Assembly: GCA_013349735.1 (NCBI GenBank)
Contig: DUZC01000208.1
Location: forward strand, 1 to 7,545
DNA: 7,545 bases
From: Rhodospirillaceae bacterium
Lineage (GTDB): Bacteria > Pseudomonadota > Alphaproteobacteria > Rhodospirillales > Magnetospirillaceae
Direction of reading: 5' to 3'
Shown: positions 6,701-7,545 of the stretch, one piece after another
How positions within the stretch are numbered: the stretch's first letter is position 1
How the letters are laid out: each line of letters begins with the position of its first letter
Translations under genes and position numbers: made by a program
The notes under the pieces: generated by a model
The model's input: the letters and a program-made list of their open reading frames with translations, nothing else
The model's database searches: none
What the model was told of the DNA's origin: nothing

Positions 6701-7114
6701 ATGTTGATGGGGACCATGGCAGACGACGATCGTACCCGTATGAGAAAAATCGCCAGCAATTTGTCTGAGGAAGGCCGCAAGGAACAACTCAGCAAATTGA
6801 AAGATGTCAGGCGTGATATTGAAGAGACTTTGGGAACTGACATCGTCAACCAGGATAAACTTACGAAACTTGCCGAAAATATCTGGCTTGCCGTGCCTTT
6901 ATCAGCACGCGGGTCATTTACCGCTGAGGAATGGCAAAAGGCTATTCATGAACGCTGCACCAGCGCCTTGATGCGTGCCGAACAGGTTCTTGAAGAGAAC
7001 AAAATTGACGACAAAATGTTTGTCGCCAAGGTAAAGATTTTAAGACAGACATTTGCGGCCCAAGTTGTTCGCGCCATGCATGATGTTTCCGATAAATATC
7101 GGAAACAGCGTTGA
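6701..7114 (+). CDS. Unrecognised small helical protein next to a response regulator
   Basis: I do not recognise the family of this protein of up to 137 residues. It is highly charged and predicted almost all helical. It has no cysteine pair, signal peptide or membrane segment. The N-terminal part is Lys/Arg/Glu-rich (residues about 11-45), the middle contains LAENIWLAVPLSARGSFTAE (about 57-76), and the C-terminus is a long amphipathic helix ending KYRKQR. Three in-frame ATGs (6701, 6707, 6716) are possible starts. None has a ribosome binding site at good spacing, although GGGGA lies just before the third. The gene is 28 bases upstream of the likely start of a CheY-like regulator on the same strand, so it probably works with it, perhaps as a partner or output protein. 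That is inference from context only. Confidence 0.6.
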   Translation: MLMGTMADDDRTRMRKIASNLSEEGRKEQLSKLKDVRRDIEETLGTDIVNQDKLTKLAENIWLAVPLSARGSFTAEEWQKAIHERCTSALMRAEQVLEENKIDDKMFVAKVKILRQTFAAQVVRAMHDVSDKYRKQR

Positions 7115-7128
7115 CCGGCCCAATGACG

Positions 7129-7134
7129 AAGGGG
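7129..7134 (+). promoter_or_regulatory. Ribosome binding site AAGGGG for the response regulator
   Basis: AAGGGG lies eight bases before the TTG at 7143, which is in frame with the receiver domain. It argues for TTG over the in-frame ATG at 7083, which would overlap the upstream gene by 32 bases and has no such site. Confidence 0.6.
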
Positions 7135-7142
7135 ATAGGCCG

Positions 7143-7545
7143 TTGGTCAAAGTTGAACTTGACTTCTCACGACTGACTATTCTGATCGTTGATGATCAGG
7201 ATTATGTTCGCTCAATCGTTGTTCAACTATTGCGCAGTCTGGGCGTCGGCAAAGTCGTTGAGGGAGCCAGCGGCGATGTCGCCATCCAGATTTTGGAGAC
7301 GACCAAGGCCGACCTGATCCTATGTGACATCAAGATGAAACCTATGGACGGCTTGCAGTTTCTTCGTGAAGTAAGAAGCGGTAAAGGCCAAATCGATTCG
7401 CAGGTGCCGATCATCTTTCTTACGGCGGCTTCCGACCAAACCACCGTGCAAGAAGCCATCACTTTGGGAATTGATGGTTACATGGTTAAACCGGTTTCCG
7501 GGAGCATTCTTAAGGAAAAGATTACAACGGTCATGCAAAAGCGCA
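7143..7545 (+). CDS. CheY-like response regulator (3' end outside window)
   Basis: From the TTG at 7143, 134 residues are visible with no stop before the window ends. The sequence is one receiver domain: ILIVDDQD with the acidic pair D17-D18, phosphoacceptor D62 in LILCDIKMKPMDG, T94 in FLTAAS, and K116 in YMVKPVSG. All catalytic positions for phosphotransfer are intact. The visible part covers essentially the whole receiver, so this is either a stand-alone CheY-type regulator or one with an output domain beyond the window. No histidine kinase is in the window. TTG is preferred because of the AAGGGG eight bases before it; ATG at 7083 is the alternative. The gene is probably co-transcribed with the small protein upstream. 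The family call is certain; the pathway is unknown. Confidence 0.93.
   Translation, partial: MVKVELDFSRLTILIVDDQDYVRSIVVQLLRSLGVGKVVEGASGDVAIQILETTKADLILCDIKMKPMDGLQFLREVRSGKGQIDSQVPIIFLTAASDQTTVQEAITLGIDGYMVKPVSGSILKEKITTVMQKR

Noticed and set aside
7223..7538. Minus-strand frames opposite the response regulator
   Set aside because: They are antisense to a receiver domain with all catalytic residues intact and have no supporting features.

Overview
The window looks like a stretch of chromosome from an alphaproteobacterium of moderate GC content, probably in or near the Rhodospirillales. This is inferred from the DUF2336 protein, a family known mainly from Alphaproteobacteria, from the signal-transduction-rich gene content, and from the GTG/TTG starts placed behind GGAG/AGGA ribosome binding sites. 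It contains seven well-supported protein genes, two of which run off the ends. No tRNA, rRNA, CRISPR array, insertion sequence or phage integration site was seen. No gene-free stretch exceeds about 130 bases.

Region 1 (1-1066, + strand) is the 3' part of a gene for a PilV-like minor pilin or pilus-tip adhesin. Its C-terminus is a Peptidase_S74 intramolecular chaperone domain, the self-cleaving module best known from phage tail spikes. Its 3' end overlaps the 3' end of the convergent DUF2336 gene by 26 bases.

Region 2 (1041-4869, - strand) reads as one operon, in transcription order: a possible 14-codon leader ORF, a DUF502 inner-membrane protein, a PAS-PAS-GAF-GGDEF diguanylate cyclase with intact active-site and I-site motifs, and a HEAT-repeat-like DUF2336 protein. 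The cyclase and DUF2336 genes overlap by four bases (GTGA), which suggests translational coupling and a shared c-di-GMP-related role. Next to a type IV pilus gene, surface attachment or pilus control is a natural but unproven reading.

Region 3 (4974-6574, + strand) starts from a short divergent intergenic region. It holds a Nudix hydrolase and an ArgE-type M20 deacetylase joined by an ATGA overlap.

Region 4 (6575-7545, + strand) begins with a 126-base spacer that contains a 10-base direct repeat. It is followed by an unrecognised small helical protein and a CheY-like single-domain response regulator that runs off the window end. These two probably form a signalling pair.

The most unusual items are the pilus adhesin with a phage-type self-cleaving chaperone, the cyclase/DUF2336 coupling, the leader ORF with a near-ideal ribosome binding site before DUF502, and the unrecognised partner of the response regulator.
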